DNA from: UBA1361 sp035647455
Lineage (GTDB): Bacteria; Bacillota_I; Bacilli_A; RFN20; CAG-826
Assembly (NCBI GenBank): GCA_035647455.1
Contig: DASRNI010000002.1
Span: forward strand, 1-64,000
Direction of reading: 5' to 3'
DNA: 64,000 bases
The position numbers and the translations under genes are program-made. The notes below the pieces were generated by a model that saw only the letters and a program-made list of their open reading frames with translations, was not told the DNA's origin and made no database searches. Shown here one piece after another: positions 7,901 to 15,780 of this stretch (the first letter of the stretch is position 1; each line of letters starts with the position of its first letter).

Positions 7901-8296
7901 ATGGAATTAACTAGAAATAAACGGGCAACACTCGAAGGTGTTGTCATCGCTAACGCTAACGATAAAACAATTACTGTTCTTGTCGAAACATATAAACGCC
8001 ATCCACTTTATGGCAAACGCGTCAAAAATCGTAAAAAGTATTATGCACATGACGAAAACAACGTCGCTAATGTTGGTGACCAAGTTTTAATCAGTGCTGC
8101 TCGTCCAATGAGCAAAACAAAGCGCTGGCGCCTTGTTAAAGTTGTTGAACTTGCTGAAGTTACAATTGAAGAATTCCAAGAAGCACTTGAGCAAGAAGAA
8201 GAAGCACTTGAAGCCGCCGAAGCCGAAGAAGTGGTTGAAGAAGTTGTGGAAGAAGCAGTTGCAGAAGCCGCAAAAGATGAGGAGGATGCAGCATGA
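7901..8296 (+). CDS. rpsQ: 30S ribosomal protein S17 with acidic C-terminal tail
   Basis: Primary 16S rRNA binder. Residues 1-85 are a normal S17 (RATLEGVVIANANDKTITV, RHPLYGKRVKNRKKYYAHDE, ISAARPMSKTKRWRLVKV). It then continues into an added tail of about 45 residues, almost all Glu, Ala and Val, with EEVVEEVVEEAVAEAA; 131 residues against about 87. The tail DNA shares 19 identical bases (8224-8242) with the rplC tail. The gene ends in TGA and overlaps rplN by 4 bases. Confidence 0.95.
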   Translation: MELTRNKRATLEGVVIANANDKTITVLVETYKRHPLYGKRVKNRKKYYAHDENNVANVGDQVLISAARPMSKTKRWRLVKVVELAEVTIEEFQEALEQEEEALEAAEAEEVVEEVVEEAVAEAAKDEEDAA

Positions 8297-8667
8297 TTAT
8301 TGTTGAATCAAAAATAAACGTCGCTGATAACTCTGGTGCACGCGTTGGTCGTGTGATTCGTCTCTTAGGCGGCAGCGTTCGTCGCTCAAGTAACATTGGT
8401 GACATCGTACTCTTAAGTGTGCGACAAGCACTTCCAAACTCAAAAGTTAAAAAAGGTGACATCGTTCGTGGCATTATTGTCCGCACGAAAAAAGGCATCT
8501 TACGGCCGGATGGCTCAACGATCAAGTTTGATGATAACGCGGTTGTCTTAATTGACGACAACGGCACAATGCTTGGTACGCGTGTCTTCGGACCCGTCGC
8601 CCGTGAATTACGTGAGAAAGGCGAAGGAGCAATGAGAATTATTAGTCTTGCTCCGGAAGTATTATAA
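8293..8667 (+). CDS. rplN: 50S ribosomal protein L14
   Basis: Forms intersubunit bridges and the docking site of the silencing factor RsfS. 124 residues, normal. The DNSGARVGRVIRLLGGS, DIVRGIIVRTKKGILRPDGS and GTRVFGPVARELRE blocks are conserved. GAGGAGG before the ATG lies inside the end of rpsQ, so the two are coupled. Confidence 0.98.
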   Translation: MIIVESKINVADNSGARVGRVIRLLGGSVRRSSNIGDIVLLSVRQALPNSKVKKGDIVRGIIVRTKKGILRPDGSTIKFDDNAVVLIDDNGTMLGTRVFGPVARELREKGEGAMRIISLAPEVL

Positions 8668-8679
8668 GGAGGTACCGTT

Positions 8680-8988
8680 ATGCATATTAAAAAAGGTGAT
8701 AAAGTAATCGTCATTACTGGTGCCGATAAAGGAAAAACCGGAATTGTCCAACGGGCATATCCGAAATTACAAAAAGTTGTTGTTGAAGGTGTCAACGTTA
8801 AAAAGAAACACCGTAAACCAACACAAAACAACCCAGAAGGATCAATTCTTGAAGTGTACGCACCGATTCATGTGAGTAACGTCGCACTCATTGATCCAAA
8901 AACAAAGAAACCAACCCGCGTTGGAGTCAGAATCGAAAAAGGACAAAAAGTTCGCTACGCTAAAAAGTCGGGCGAAACAATTAAATAG
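8680..8988 (+). CDS. rplX: 50S ribosomal protein L24
   Basis: Assembly initiator for 50S; a KOW-domain protein. 102 residues, normal. The KKGDKVIVITGADKGKTGIV KOW motif is at residues 4-23 and VEGVNVKKKHRKP follows. AAGGAGGT precedes the ATG. Confidence 0.98.
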   Translation: MHIKKGDKVIVITGADKGKTGIVQRAYPKLQKVVVEGVNVKKKHRKPTQNNPEGSILEVYAPIHVSNVALIDPKTKKPTRVGVRIEKGQKVRYAKKSGETIK

Positions 8989-8999
8989 GAGGTCGTAAC

Positions 9000-9971
9000 A
9001 TGGCAGAAGATAAAGTAAAAAAAGTCACGGAAGCGACTGAAAAAGCCCCGGCAAAAAAGCCCGCGGCTAAACCTAAAACAGTAACGAAACCGAAAGCTGA
9101 CCCAAAACCAAAAGCGGAAGTAAAAGCAGAATCGAAACCGAAGGCCGCAGCGAAACCAAAGGCCGAAGTAAAACCTAAAGCCGCAGCGAAACCGAAGGCA
9201 GAAGTTAAGCCAAAGGCCGATGCAAAGCCAAAAGCTGACGCAAAACCTAAAGCTGACGCAAAACCGAAGGCAGCAGCGAAACCTAAAGCTGAAGCAAAAC
9301 CAAAAGTTGAAGCAAAGCCAAAAGCAGCCGCGAAACCTAAAGCTGAAGCAAAGCCAAAGGCAGCTGCGAAACCTAAAGCCGCAGCAAAACCAAAGGCAGC
9401 AGCGAAAAAGCCGGCCGCTCCGAAAAAAGTGGAGAACCGCTTACTTGTTAAGTACAAAGAAGACGTTGTGCCAGCATTAATGAAACAGTTTAACTACACT
9501 TCAGTAATGCAAGTACCAAAACTTCATAAAATTGTTCTAAACATGGGTGTTGGTGATGCCGCACAAAATGCGAAGTTACTTGAAGACGCCGTTCGTGAAC
9601 TTACCGTTATTGCTGGTCAAAAACCAGTCGTAACAAAAGCGAAGAAGAGTGAAGCTTCATTCCGTCTTCGTGAAGGCCAACTTATTGGTACGAAAGTCGA
9701 CTTACGTGGTGAAAGAATGTACGCATTCCTTGATAAACTCATGAGTATTGCGCTTCCCCGTGTTCGTGACTTCCGTGGTGTGAGTAAAAACTCATACGAT
9801 GGTCATGGTAACTACACATTAGGTGTTCGAGAACAATTAATTTTCCAAGAAATTGATTTCGATCAAATTAATAAAATCCGCGGTATGGACATTGTTATTG
9901 TTACAACCGCAAATACAGATGAAGAAGCGCATGCATTACTCAAAAATCTCGGCATGCCGTTTCAACGCTAG
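9000..9971 (+). CDS. rplE: 50S ribosomal protein L5 with long KPKA-repeat N-terminal domain
   Basis: L5 holds 5S rRNA in the central protuberance and touches P-site tRNA. The core occupies about residues 145-323 (NRLLVKYKEDVVPALMKQF, KLHKIVLNMGVGDA, RDFRGVSKNSYDGHGNYTLG, NKIRGMDIVIVTTA) and is a complete, normal L5 of about 179 residues. In front, from residue 24 to about 136, the same open frame encodes 18 KPK units, mostly spaced six residues apart (KPKAAA, KPKAEV, KPKADA), composed almost only of Lys, Pro, Ala and Glu/Asp. AGGAGGT at the repeat-domain ATG (9000) and the absence of any in-frame Met near the core show the whole protein is meant to be made. The extension resembles histone-H1-like basic tails. 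It could bind rRNA, tRNA or DNA; its function is unknown to me. Confidence 0.95.
   Translation: MAEDKVKKVTEATEKAPAKKPAAKPKTVTKPKADPKPKAEVKAESKPKAAAKPKAEVKPKAAAKPKAEVKPKADAKPKADAKPKADAKPKAAAKPKAEAKPKVEAKPKAAAKPKAEAKPKAAAKPKAAAKPKAAAKKPAAPKKVENRLLVKYKEDVVPALMKQFNYTSVMQVPKLHKIVLNMGVGDAAQNAKLLEDAVRELTVIAGQKPVVTKAKKSEASFRLREGQLIGTKVDLRGERMYAFLDKLMSIALPRVRDFRGVSKNSYDGHGNYTLGVREQLIFQEIDFDQINKIRGMDIVIVTTANTDEEAHALLKNLGMPFQR
9071..9409 (+). repeat. 18-base-period coding repeat in rplE
   Basis: Degenerate tandem repeat whose unit encodes Lys-Pro-Lys-Ala-x-x. Synonymous positions vary freely between copies (aaacctaaagc, aaaccgaaggc, aagccaaaagc) while the peptide stays constant. That argues for selection on the protein, or for an old expansion, rather than recent slippage. 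The opposite strand is also free of stops across this stretch, a by-product of the repeat composition. Confidence 0.85.
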
Positions 9972-9979
9972 GAGGAAAT

Positions 9980-10165
9980 ATGGCAAAGAAAAGTAAACGA
10001 GTCGCCCAACAGCGCAAACCTAAATTCAAAGTAAGACAATACTCACGGTGTGTGCGTTGTGGCCGTCCACATAGTGTTTATCGTAAGTTTGGTGTATGCC
10101 GTATTTGCTTACGCGAACTAGCATACAAAGGGGAAATCCCCGGAATGAAGAAATCAAGTTGGTAA
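9980..10165 (+). CDS. rpsN: 30S ribosomal protein S14, zinc-binding short form
   Basis: 30S head protein. 61 residues with four zinc ligands in CVRCGRPHSVYRKFGVCRIC, i.e. the short C-positive type Z form, followed by the universal REL...GEIPGMKKSSW end. AGGAGG lies just before the ATG, 8 bases after rplE. A zinc-free paralogue, if any, is not in this window. Confidence 0.97.
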   Translation: MAKKSKRVAQQRKPKFKVRQYSRCVRCGRPHSVYRKFGVCRICLRELAYKGEIPGMKKSSW

Positions 10166-10178
10166 GGAGGTAGCAACA

Positions 10179-10574
10179 ATGAGTATGACAGATCCAATTG
10201 CAGATATGCTAACAAGAATTCGCAATGCGAACAGTTTAATGCATGAAAGTGTTGCAATGCCTCACAGCAAAGCAAAAACGCACATTGCAAAAATATTAAA
10301 AGAAGAAGGGTTCATTATTGACTATAGCGTTAGTGGTGAACTCAAAAAAACATTAACATTAATTTTAAAGTACGGTAGTAACGGTGAAAAAGTTATTAAC
10401 GGTTTAAAACGTATTTCAAAACCTGGTTTACGTGTTGTCACAACGCACGATAAACTCCCCCGTGTTTATAGCGGCATGGGGATTGCGATCATTTCAACAT
10501 CACAAGGGGTAATGACTGATCAAAAAGCACGCGCACTTGGCGTCGGCGGTGAAGTCATTTGCTACGTTTGGTAA
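10179..10574 (+). CDS. rpsH: 30S ribosomal protein S8
   Basis: Central-domain 16S binder; in many bacteria it represses the spc operon. 131 residues, normal. MTDPIADMLTRIRNAN start and the KPGLRVVTTHDKLPRVYSGMG and STSQGVMTDQKAR blocks are diagnostic. AAGGAGGT stands before ATG 10179; a second ATG two codons later is possible but worse placed. Confidence 0.98.
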   Translation: MSMTDPIADMLTRIRNANSLMHESVAMPHSKAKTHIAKILKEEGFIIDYSVSGELKKTLTLILKYGSNGEKVINGLKRISKPGLRVVTTHDKLPRVYSGMGIAIISTSQGVMTDQKARALGVGGEVICYVW

Positions 10575-10585
10575 GGGGGTAACTT

Positions 10586-11128
10586 ATGTCAAGAATTGGT
10601 TATAAAGTTATTAAAGTACCAGCCGGTGTTGAAATAGCGTTAAAAGATAATGTTGTCACCGTTAAAGGTGAAAAAGGTGTTAATGAAGTCCGTATTCCGG
10701 AATTTATTTCGCTCGATATGAGCACAGAAAATGAAATTCACGTTAAACGGGCAAACGAACTAAAAGCAACGAAACAACTCCACGGCACAACCCGCTCGCT
10801 TCTCTATAATGCGATCGTTGGTGTTAGTGAAGGTTACACAATTAAGCTTGAATTAATCGGCATTGGTTATCGGGCCGCAATGGATGGCGAACGCGTCATT
10901 CTTGAAGTCGGTTATTCACACGAAACAAGTGTGAGTCCTGTTCCTGGTGCCGTAATTACGGTTGAAAAACCAACGCTCATCAGTGTGACTGGTCATAACA
11001 AACAAGCCGTTGGTCAAACCGCCGCAGAAATTCGCCGGATTCGTCCACCTGAACCATATAAAGGTAAAGGAATTAAATATGTTGATGAAGTTATTCGACG
11101 TAAAGAAGGAAAACGCGCAGGCGCGTAA
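10586..11128 (+). CDS. rplF: 50S ribosomal protein L6
   Basis: Factor-binding-site protein near the sarcin-ricin loop. 180 residues, normal. Two repeated L6 domains; the second carries GIGYRAAMDGERVILEVGYSHE, and the C-terminus has RRIRPPEPYKGKGIKYVDEVIRRKEGK. AAGGGGGT precedes the ATG. Confidence 0.98.
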   Translation: MSRIGYKVIKVPAGVEIALKDNVVTVKGEKGVNEVRIPEFISLDMSTENEIHVKRANELKATKQLHGTTRSLLYNAIVGVSEGYTIKLELIGIGYRAAMDGERVILEVGYSHETSVSPVPGAVITVEKPTLISVTGHNKQAVGQTAAEIRRIRPPEPYKGKGIKYVDEVIRRKEGKRAGA

Positions 11129-11147
11129 TTAGGAAGGAAATAATATT

Positions 11148-11504
11148 ATGATTAAACAAATTAAACGTGATGTAATTCGTAAACGACGTCATCGTCGGAT
11201 TCGCATGAAAATTTCCGGTACAACCGAAATCCCTCGCCTTGTCGTCTTCCGCTCCAACAAACATATTAGCTGTCAATTAGTTGATGATGTTAACCATCAC
11301 ACACTCGGCAGTGCAAGTTCACTAGGACTTAAACTTACGAATGGTGGCAATATTGACGCTGCGAAACAAGTCGGAACCGAAATTGGTAACGTTGCGAAAA
11401 AATTAAAAATTAAGAAAGTCGTCTTTGACCGCGCTGGATTTTTATATCACGGCCGTGTTAAAGCACTTGCGGACGCTGCACGCGCTGCAGGTTTAGAATT
11501 TTAG
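11148..11504 (+). CDS. rplR: 50S ribosomal protein L18
   Basis: Binds 5S rRNA with L5. 118 residues, normal. RRHRRIRMKISGTTEIPRLVVFRSNKHI and KVVFDRAGFLYHGRVKALADAARAAGLEF are typical. Its neighbour L5 has an added basic domain that could share this 5S rRNA surface. Confidence 0.98.
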   Translation: MIKQIKRDVIRKRRHRRIRMKISGTTEIPRLVVFRSNKHISCQLVDDVNHHTLGSASSLGLKLTNGGNIDAAKQVGTEIGNVAKKLKIKKVVFDRAGFLYHGRVKALADAARAAGLEF

Positions 11505-11516
11505 GAGGTGATGACG

Positions 11517-12188
11517 ATGGAAGAAACAAAAAAAGATGTTACAGAAAAAGTCGTTACAGAACAAGTAGGGGCAAGTGAAGCTACTGCGGCAGCAAAACCA
11601 GCCGAAGAACGCCCAACTGAGAGACCACGTCAAAGCCGCCAAGGTGGTGGACGTCAAGGTGGACAGCCTGGTCAACGTCCGGGTGGACGCCAACAAGGTC
11701 GTCGCCGTCAACATGGTCGCCGCCGTCCCGTCAAAGATTATACGGAACGTGTCGTCCATATTAACCGTGTTGCAAAAACAACGAAAGGTGGACGTCGCTT
11801 ACGCTTCACCGCTGTTGTTGTTGTCGGTTATGGTAAAGGAAAATACGGCTTTGGTAACGCGAAAGCGCAAGAAGTACCAGATGCAATTAAAAAAGCAATT
11901 GAAGTCGCCCGTAAAAATACATTTACCGTTGAACTCGTTAAAGGGGATACAATCGCTCACGAAATCGTTGGTCGCTTCGGTGCAAGCCGTGTGTTCTTAA
12001 AGCCAGCCCCAGAAGGTACTGGTGTTATTGCTGGTGGACCAGTTCGTGCGGTCCTTGAACTAGCCGGTGTTCGTAACGTTTACAGTAAAGTATACGGCTC
12101 AAGAACGCCACTTAACGTTATTAAAGCAACTGATAACGGATTACGAAATTTAAAACGTGCTGATGAAGTCGCAAGGCTTCGGGCATAA
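11517..12188 (+). CDS. rpsE: 30S ribosomal protein S5 with RG/RQ-rich N-terminal arm
   Basis: Decoding-fidelity and mRNA-channel protein. AGGAGG at 11503-11508 is 8 bases before the ATG at 11517, which I take as start in preference to GTG 11508 or ATG 11511; this gives 223 residues. The core starts near residue 72 (VKDYTERVVHINRVAKTTKGGRR) and is complete (VGYGKGKYGFGNAKA, GSRTPLNVIKAT). Residues 1-71 are extra: acidic and Ala-rich, then RQGGGRQGGQPGQRPGGRQQG and RRRQHGRRR, like an RGG RNA-binding arm. It is followed directly by rplO; rpmD (L30), normally between them in Bacilli, is absent. Confidence 0.95.
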   Translation: MEETKKDVTEKVVTEQVGASEATAAAKPAEERPTERPRQSRQGGGRQGGQPGQRPGGRQQGRRRQHGRRRPVKDYTERVVHINRVAKTTKGGRRLRFTAVVVVGYGKGKYGFGNAKAQEVPDAIKKAIEVARKNTFTVELVKGDTIAHEIVGRFGASRVFLKPAPEGTGVIAGGPVRAVLELAGVRNVYSKVYGSRTPLNVIKATDNGLRNLKRADEVARLRA

Positions 12189-12206
12189 TTCGGGAAGGAG
12201 AAAGTT

Positions 12207-12647
12207 ATGAAATTACATGAACTCAAACATACCGAAGGTGCAAAAAGAAGTAAAAAACGTGTCGGTCGCGGCATGAGTAGTGGCCACGGTAAAACAAGTG
12301 GTCGCGGCCAAAAAGGTCAACTCGCACGCTCGGGTGGTAAAACTCGCCTTGGCTTCGAGGGTGGACAAATGCCCTTATACCGCCGTATTCCTAAACGCGG
12401 ATTCACAAACATTAACCGTGTTGAATACGCAATTGTTAATTTAGACGAACTTAATGTTTTCGATGAAGGCACAACTGTTACACCAACACTTTTAGTCGAA
12501 AAAGGCATTGTTCGTAATGAAAAAGACGGCATTAAAATTTTAGGCCGTGGTGAATTAACGAAAAAACTCACCGTCAAAGCGCATAAATTTTCAGCGACCG
12601 CTAGTGACGCCATCAGTAAATTAGGCGGCAGCGCCGAGGTCATATAA
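12207..12647 (+). CDS. rplO: 50S ribosomal protein L15
   Basis: Late-assembly 50S protein. 146 residues, normal. MKLHELKHTEGAKRSKKRVGRG, the glycine-rich GHGKTSGRGQKGQLARSGG and FEGGQMPLYRRIPKRGF are family hallmarks. AAGGAG precedes the ATG; 18 bases separate it from rpsE, with no room for rpmD. Confidence 0.98.
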   Translation: MKLHELKHTEGAKRSKKRVGRGMSSGHGKTSGRGQKGQLARSGGKTRLGFEGGQMPLYRRIPKRGFTNINRVEYAIVNLDELNVFDEGTTVTPTLLVEKGIVRNEKDGIKILGRGELTKKLTVKAHKFSATASDAISKLGGSAEVI

Positions 12648-12648
12648 A

Positions 12649-14001
12649 ATGAAAAAAATCGCTGCAATTTTTAAGAACAAAGAGATCGTCGATCGTATTT
12701 TCTTTACGGTGATGATTCTCTTCATCTTCCGAATTGGTGCTGCGATTACCGTACCTGGTGTAACACTTAGTGAATTTTCATTCCAAGATAATGATGCTTT
12801 TGGCTTAATGAACTTATTGGGGGGCGGAACTTTACAGCAATTTAGCGTTTTCGCGCTTGGTGTCTCCCCTTATATTACTGCTTCAATTATCGTCCAACTC
12901 TTATCAATGGACGTGCTCCCGGCGTTAAGTGAATTATCGAACCAAGGTGATTACGGCCGGCGCAAAATTGAAATGACAAACCGTTACTTAACACTCATGC
13001 TTGGTGCAGTTCAAGCGTACGGTGTCATTGTAACGATGGAAAACCAACAATATATTACGCTTGCTTCAAGTGACTTCTGGTCGTATGCCTATATTATTAC
13101 AGTCATGCTTGCCGGAACGATGATGGTGATGTGGCTTGGTGACCAAATCTCGTCAAAAGGACTCGGAAACGGTGTCTCAATGATTATTTTTGCTGGGATC
13201 GTCAGCAGCTTACCACGGCAAATTATCGGTGCATATAAAAACTGGCTTAGTGATAAAGTTGGTCAAGGTAGTGAACAGCTCGTGATTGGCTTACTCCAAT
13301 TCGGTGTTTACGTCTTAAGTTTCTTAATTATTATTGGTTTTATTACGTTTATTGAATCAAGTAAACGAAAAATCCCCGTCCAGCACGCTGGTAAAGGTGG
13401 CGGACAAACACGGAAAATGGCCCAAGCTAGTTTCTTACCAATTAAGATTAATAGCGCGGGGGTTATTCCCGTTATCTTTGCGTCTTCAATTATGATGGCG
13501 CCGTCAATTATCGCTTCATTTATTAGCAGTTCGAGTTTAGAAGCTGAATGGCTTAAAATCTTTAACAGCAGTGCTTTAGTTGAAATGCCGTGGTTTAATG
13601 ATAAAACGTGGCATATGCCGTGGGGGTTAATTATTTACTTATTCTTAATTGTAGTCTTTGCCTTCTTTTATGCAAAACTACAAATCAATCCCGAAAAACT
13701 TGCGGAAAACTTCCAAAAGAATGGTAGTTACATTCCAGGCATTCGTCCAGGAGCCGCAACCGAACGTTATGTTGGTAAAGTCTTAAACCGTGTTACGGTT
13801 ATTGGTGCATTTAGTTTAGCACTTATTGCGGCATTACCAATTATTCTCGTTTTACTCGAAGTCGTTCCTGACCAGTCACTTGCACTTGGGGGAACCGGCT
13901 TAATTATTGTCGTTGGGGTTGCAACGGAATTAAACAACCAAATCGATGGCTTACTTGCTGGTAAATCGTTTGAAGAAGCAAGTAACATTTTAGGAGGTTA
14001 A
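12649..14001 (+). CDS. secY: Protein translocase channel subunit SecY
   Basis: Membrane channel of the Sec pathway, partner of SecE (22231). 450 residues with about ten hydrophobic segments. Recognisable blocks are FRIGAAITVPGV near the N-terminus, GVSPYITASIIVQLL (plug and TM2 region), the cytoplasmic loop RKIPVQHAGK, and RPGAATERYVGKVLNRVTVIGA. It starts 1 base after rplO with GAGGT about 10 bases upstream, and is followed without gap by adk. Confidence 0.98.
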   Translation: MKKIAAIFKNKEIVDRIFFTVMILFIFRIGAAITVPGVTLSEFSFQDNDAFGLMNLLGGGTLQQFSVFALGVSPYITASIIVQLLSMDVLPALSELSNQGDYGRRKIEMTNRYLTLMLGAVQAYGVIVTMENQQYITLASSDFWSYAYIITVMLAGTMMVMWLGDQISSKGLGNGVSMIIFAGIVSSLPRQIIGAYKNWLSDKVGQGSEQLVIGLLQFGVYVLSFLIIIGFITFIESSKRKIPVQHAGKGGGQTRKMAQASFLPIKINSAGVIPVIFASSIMMAPSIIASFISSSSLEAEWLKIFNSSALVEMPWFNDKTWHMPWGLIIYLFLIVVFAFFYAKLQINPEKLAENFQKNGSYIPGIRPGAATERYVGKVLNRVTVIGAFSLALIAALPIILVLLEVVPDQSLALGGTGLIIVVGVATELNNQIDGLLAGKSFEEASNILGG

Positions 14002-14658
14002 ATGCTTAATTTAGTTTTAATGGGACCGCCTGGAGCGGGCAAAGGCACACTTGCCAAAGAATTAATTAAAAAGTATAACATCCCCCATATTTCAACGGGA
14101 GACATGTTCCGTGAAGCGATTAAAAATGGTACGCCACTTGGGCGTCTTGCCGCTAGTTACATTAATGAAGGCCATTTAGTGCCCGATGAAGTAACGATTG
14201 GTCTCGTCCGTGAACGCCTTAGTCAAGAAGATGTCGAAAAAGGATTCTTGCTTGACGGCTTCCCGCGTACACTCGTGCAAGCGGAAGCACTTGATGCGAT
14301 TGGGATCGACTTAGGTCGTCCGCTCACTGCGGTAATTAATGTCACCTGTAGCGAAGAAGAACTCGTGCGCCGCATTACTGGTCGCCGTGTCTGTCGTAAA
14401 TGTGGCACACCGTACCATGCGGAAACGATGAAGCCAAAAGTTGAAGGCGTTTGTGATGTTTGTGGTGGTGAACTTTATCAACGTAAAGATGATACGAAAG
14501 AAAGTTTGCTAACGCGCTTAAAGCATTACCATAAAGAAACCGCACCGCTTGAAGCTTATTACGCGAAAAGAAATCTCTTACACACTGTTGATAGTGAAGC
14601 TGGTGTTAAGCCGTCACTCGAAGCCGCTGTTAAGATTATTAACGAGGTGAAAAAATAG
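14002..14658 (+). CDS. adk: Adenylate kinase
   Basis: Interconverts ATP+AMP and 2 ADP. 218 residues, long-LID form. P-loop GPPGAGKGT at residues 8-16, FLLDGFPRT near residue 80, and a zinc-type LID with CRKCGTPYHAE and CDVCGG (four Cys), typical of Gram-positives. AGGAGG at the end of secY provides the ribosome-binding site. Its position between secY and map is the standard Firmicutes order. Confidence 0.98.
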   Translation: MLNLVLMGPPGAGKGTLAKELIKKYNIPHISTGDMFREAIKNGTPLGRLAASYINEGHLVPDEVTIGLVRERLSQEDVEKGFLLDGFPRTLVQAEALDAIGIDLGRPLTAVINVTCSEEELVRRITGRRVCRKCGTPYHAETMKPKVEGVCDVCGGELYQRKDDTKESLLTRLKHYHKETAPLEAYYAKRNLLHTVDSEAGVKPSLEAAVKIINEVKK

Positions 14659-15416
14659 TGATTGCGCAAAAATCAGCGCGTGAAATACGTTTAATGAAAG
14701 AAGCAGGCCGCATCGTAAGTCTCGTCTTCAAAACGTTAAAAAGTGAGATTAAACCGGGAATGTCAACGCTTGAGGTTGACAAAATCGCTCGTGATGTTAT
14801 CATATCTAACGGCGGAATCCCGACATTCAAAGATTATAACGGTTTCCCAGGCAACGTCTGTGTCTCCGTTAATGATACACTCATCCACGGCATTGGCCGG
14901 GCGGATGAAATTATAAAAGACGGCGATATCGTCACCGTTGATGTCGGTGTGACGAAAGATAGTTATATCGCTGACGCCGCACGCACATTCTTAATCGGGA
15001 ATGTTGCCGAAAATGCTCGAAAACTTGTCGAAGTTACCGAAGAAAGTTTCTGGCACGCTGTAAACTTACACGCAAAGCCGGGTGAAAATTTATCAAACAT
15101 CTCGCATGCGATTGAAGGTTACGGCACAAAACATGGTTATACGCTCACAAGTGACTTTACTGGTCACGGTGTTGGGCGGAAGTTACACGAACCACCAGTA
15201 ATTCCGAATGTCGGAACGCCTGGTCACGGTCCAATTTTAAAAGAAGGAATGACACTCGCAATTGAGCCAATGCTTAATGAAGGTCGAGTTGAGTTAATTA
15301 CTTTAAAAGACGGTTGGACAGTTAAGACAAAAGATGGTAAGTTAGCTAGCCATTATGAAAACACCATCGTAATTACTAAGGATGGCTACGAAGTAATCAC
15401 AATGGGGGAGGAATAA
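14658..15416 (+). CDS. map: Methionine aminopeptidase, type I
   Basis: Removes N-terminal Met from new proteins; cytosolic dinuclear metalloenzyme. GTG start shares a base with the adk stop (GAGGTGAAAAAATAGTG). 252 residues, normal. Metal ligands and active-site blocks are visible: NDTLIHGIG, VTVDVGVTKDSYIADAARTF, TGHGVGRKLHEPP, TLAIEPML and YENTIVITKDGYEV. Its stop is immediately followed by infA. Confidence 0.97.
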   Translation: MIAQKSAREIRLMKEAGRIVSLVFKTLKSEIKPGMSTLEVDKIARDVIISNGGIPTFKDYNGFPGNVCVSVNDTLIHGIGRADEIIKDGDIVTVDVGVTKDSYIADAARTFLIGNVAENARKLVEVTEESFWHAVNLHAKPGENLSNISHAIEGYGTKHGYTLTSDFTGHGVGRKLHEPPVIPNVGTPGHGPILKEGMTLAIEPMLNEGRVELITLKDGWTVKTKDGKLASHYENTIVITKDGYEVITMGEE

Positions 15417-15635
15417 ATGGCACGTAACGACGTCTTAAAAGTTGATGGTGAAGTAATTGAGAATTTACCGAATGTTACATTTCGCGTAAAACTTGATAAC
15501 GGACACACGATAATGGCCCACGTTTCTGGTAAAATCCGCATGTACCGCATTCGCATTTTACCAGGTGATCGTGTTGCGCTGGAAATTTCACCGTATGATT
15601 TAACACGCGGGCGCATAGTATATCGCTATAAATAG
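15417..15635 (+). CDS. infA: Translation initiation factor IF-1
   Basis: Occupies the A site during 30S initiation. 72 residues, one OB fold (S1-type): VLKVDGEVIENLPNVTFRVKL, HVSGKIRMYRIRILPGDRV and EISPYDLTRGRIVYRY are conserved. GGGGGAGG at the end of map precedes the ATG with no intergenic base. Confidence 0.98.
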   Translation: MARNDVLKVDGEVIENLPNVTFRVKLDNGHTIMAHVSGKIRMYRIRILPGDRVALEISPYDLTRGRIVYRYK

Positions 15636-15653
15636 CGCAAGGAGGAAAAATAA

Positions 15654-15767
15654 ATGAAAGTAAGAGCCTCAGTCAAACCAATGTGCGATAAATGCCGGGT
15701 TATCCGCCGTAAAGGAAGAGTTATGGTAATTTGTGAAAACCCGAAGCATAAGCAAAGGCAAGGTTAA
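15654..15767 (+). CDS. rpmJ: 50S ribosomal protein L36
   Basis: Smallest 50S protein, 37 residues: MKVRASVKPMCDKCRVIRRK followed by GRVMVICENPKHKQRQG. The zinc ligands Cys11, Cys14, Cys27 and His32 are present. AAGGAGG is 7 bases before the ATG. It sits in the canonical infA-rpmJ-rpsM order. Confidence 0.98.
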   Translation: MKVRASVKPMCDKCRVIRRKGRVMVICENPKHKQRQG

Positions 15768-15780
15768 AAGGAGATAAAGT

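Noticed and set aside
8294..8296. Possible UGA-as-Trp code
   Set aside because: TGA ends rpsQ and rpmG at family-typical positions, and conserved Trp codons are TGG throughout.
8160..8831. Minus-strand open frame across rpsQ/rplN/rplX
   Set aside because: Lies fully opposite three certain ribosomal genes and has no recognisable domain.
8981..9457. Long open frame on the minus strand opposite the L5 repeat, encoding Ala-Phe-Gly-rich repeats
   Set aside because: It is the complement of the KPKA repeat; the composition removes stops. No ribosome-binding site, and the plus-strand frame has homology and context.
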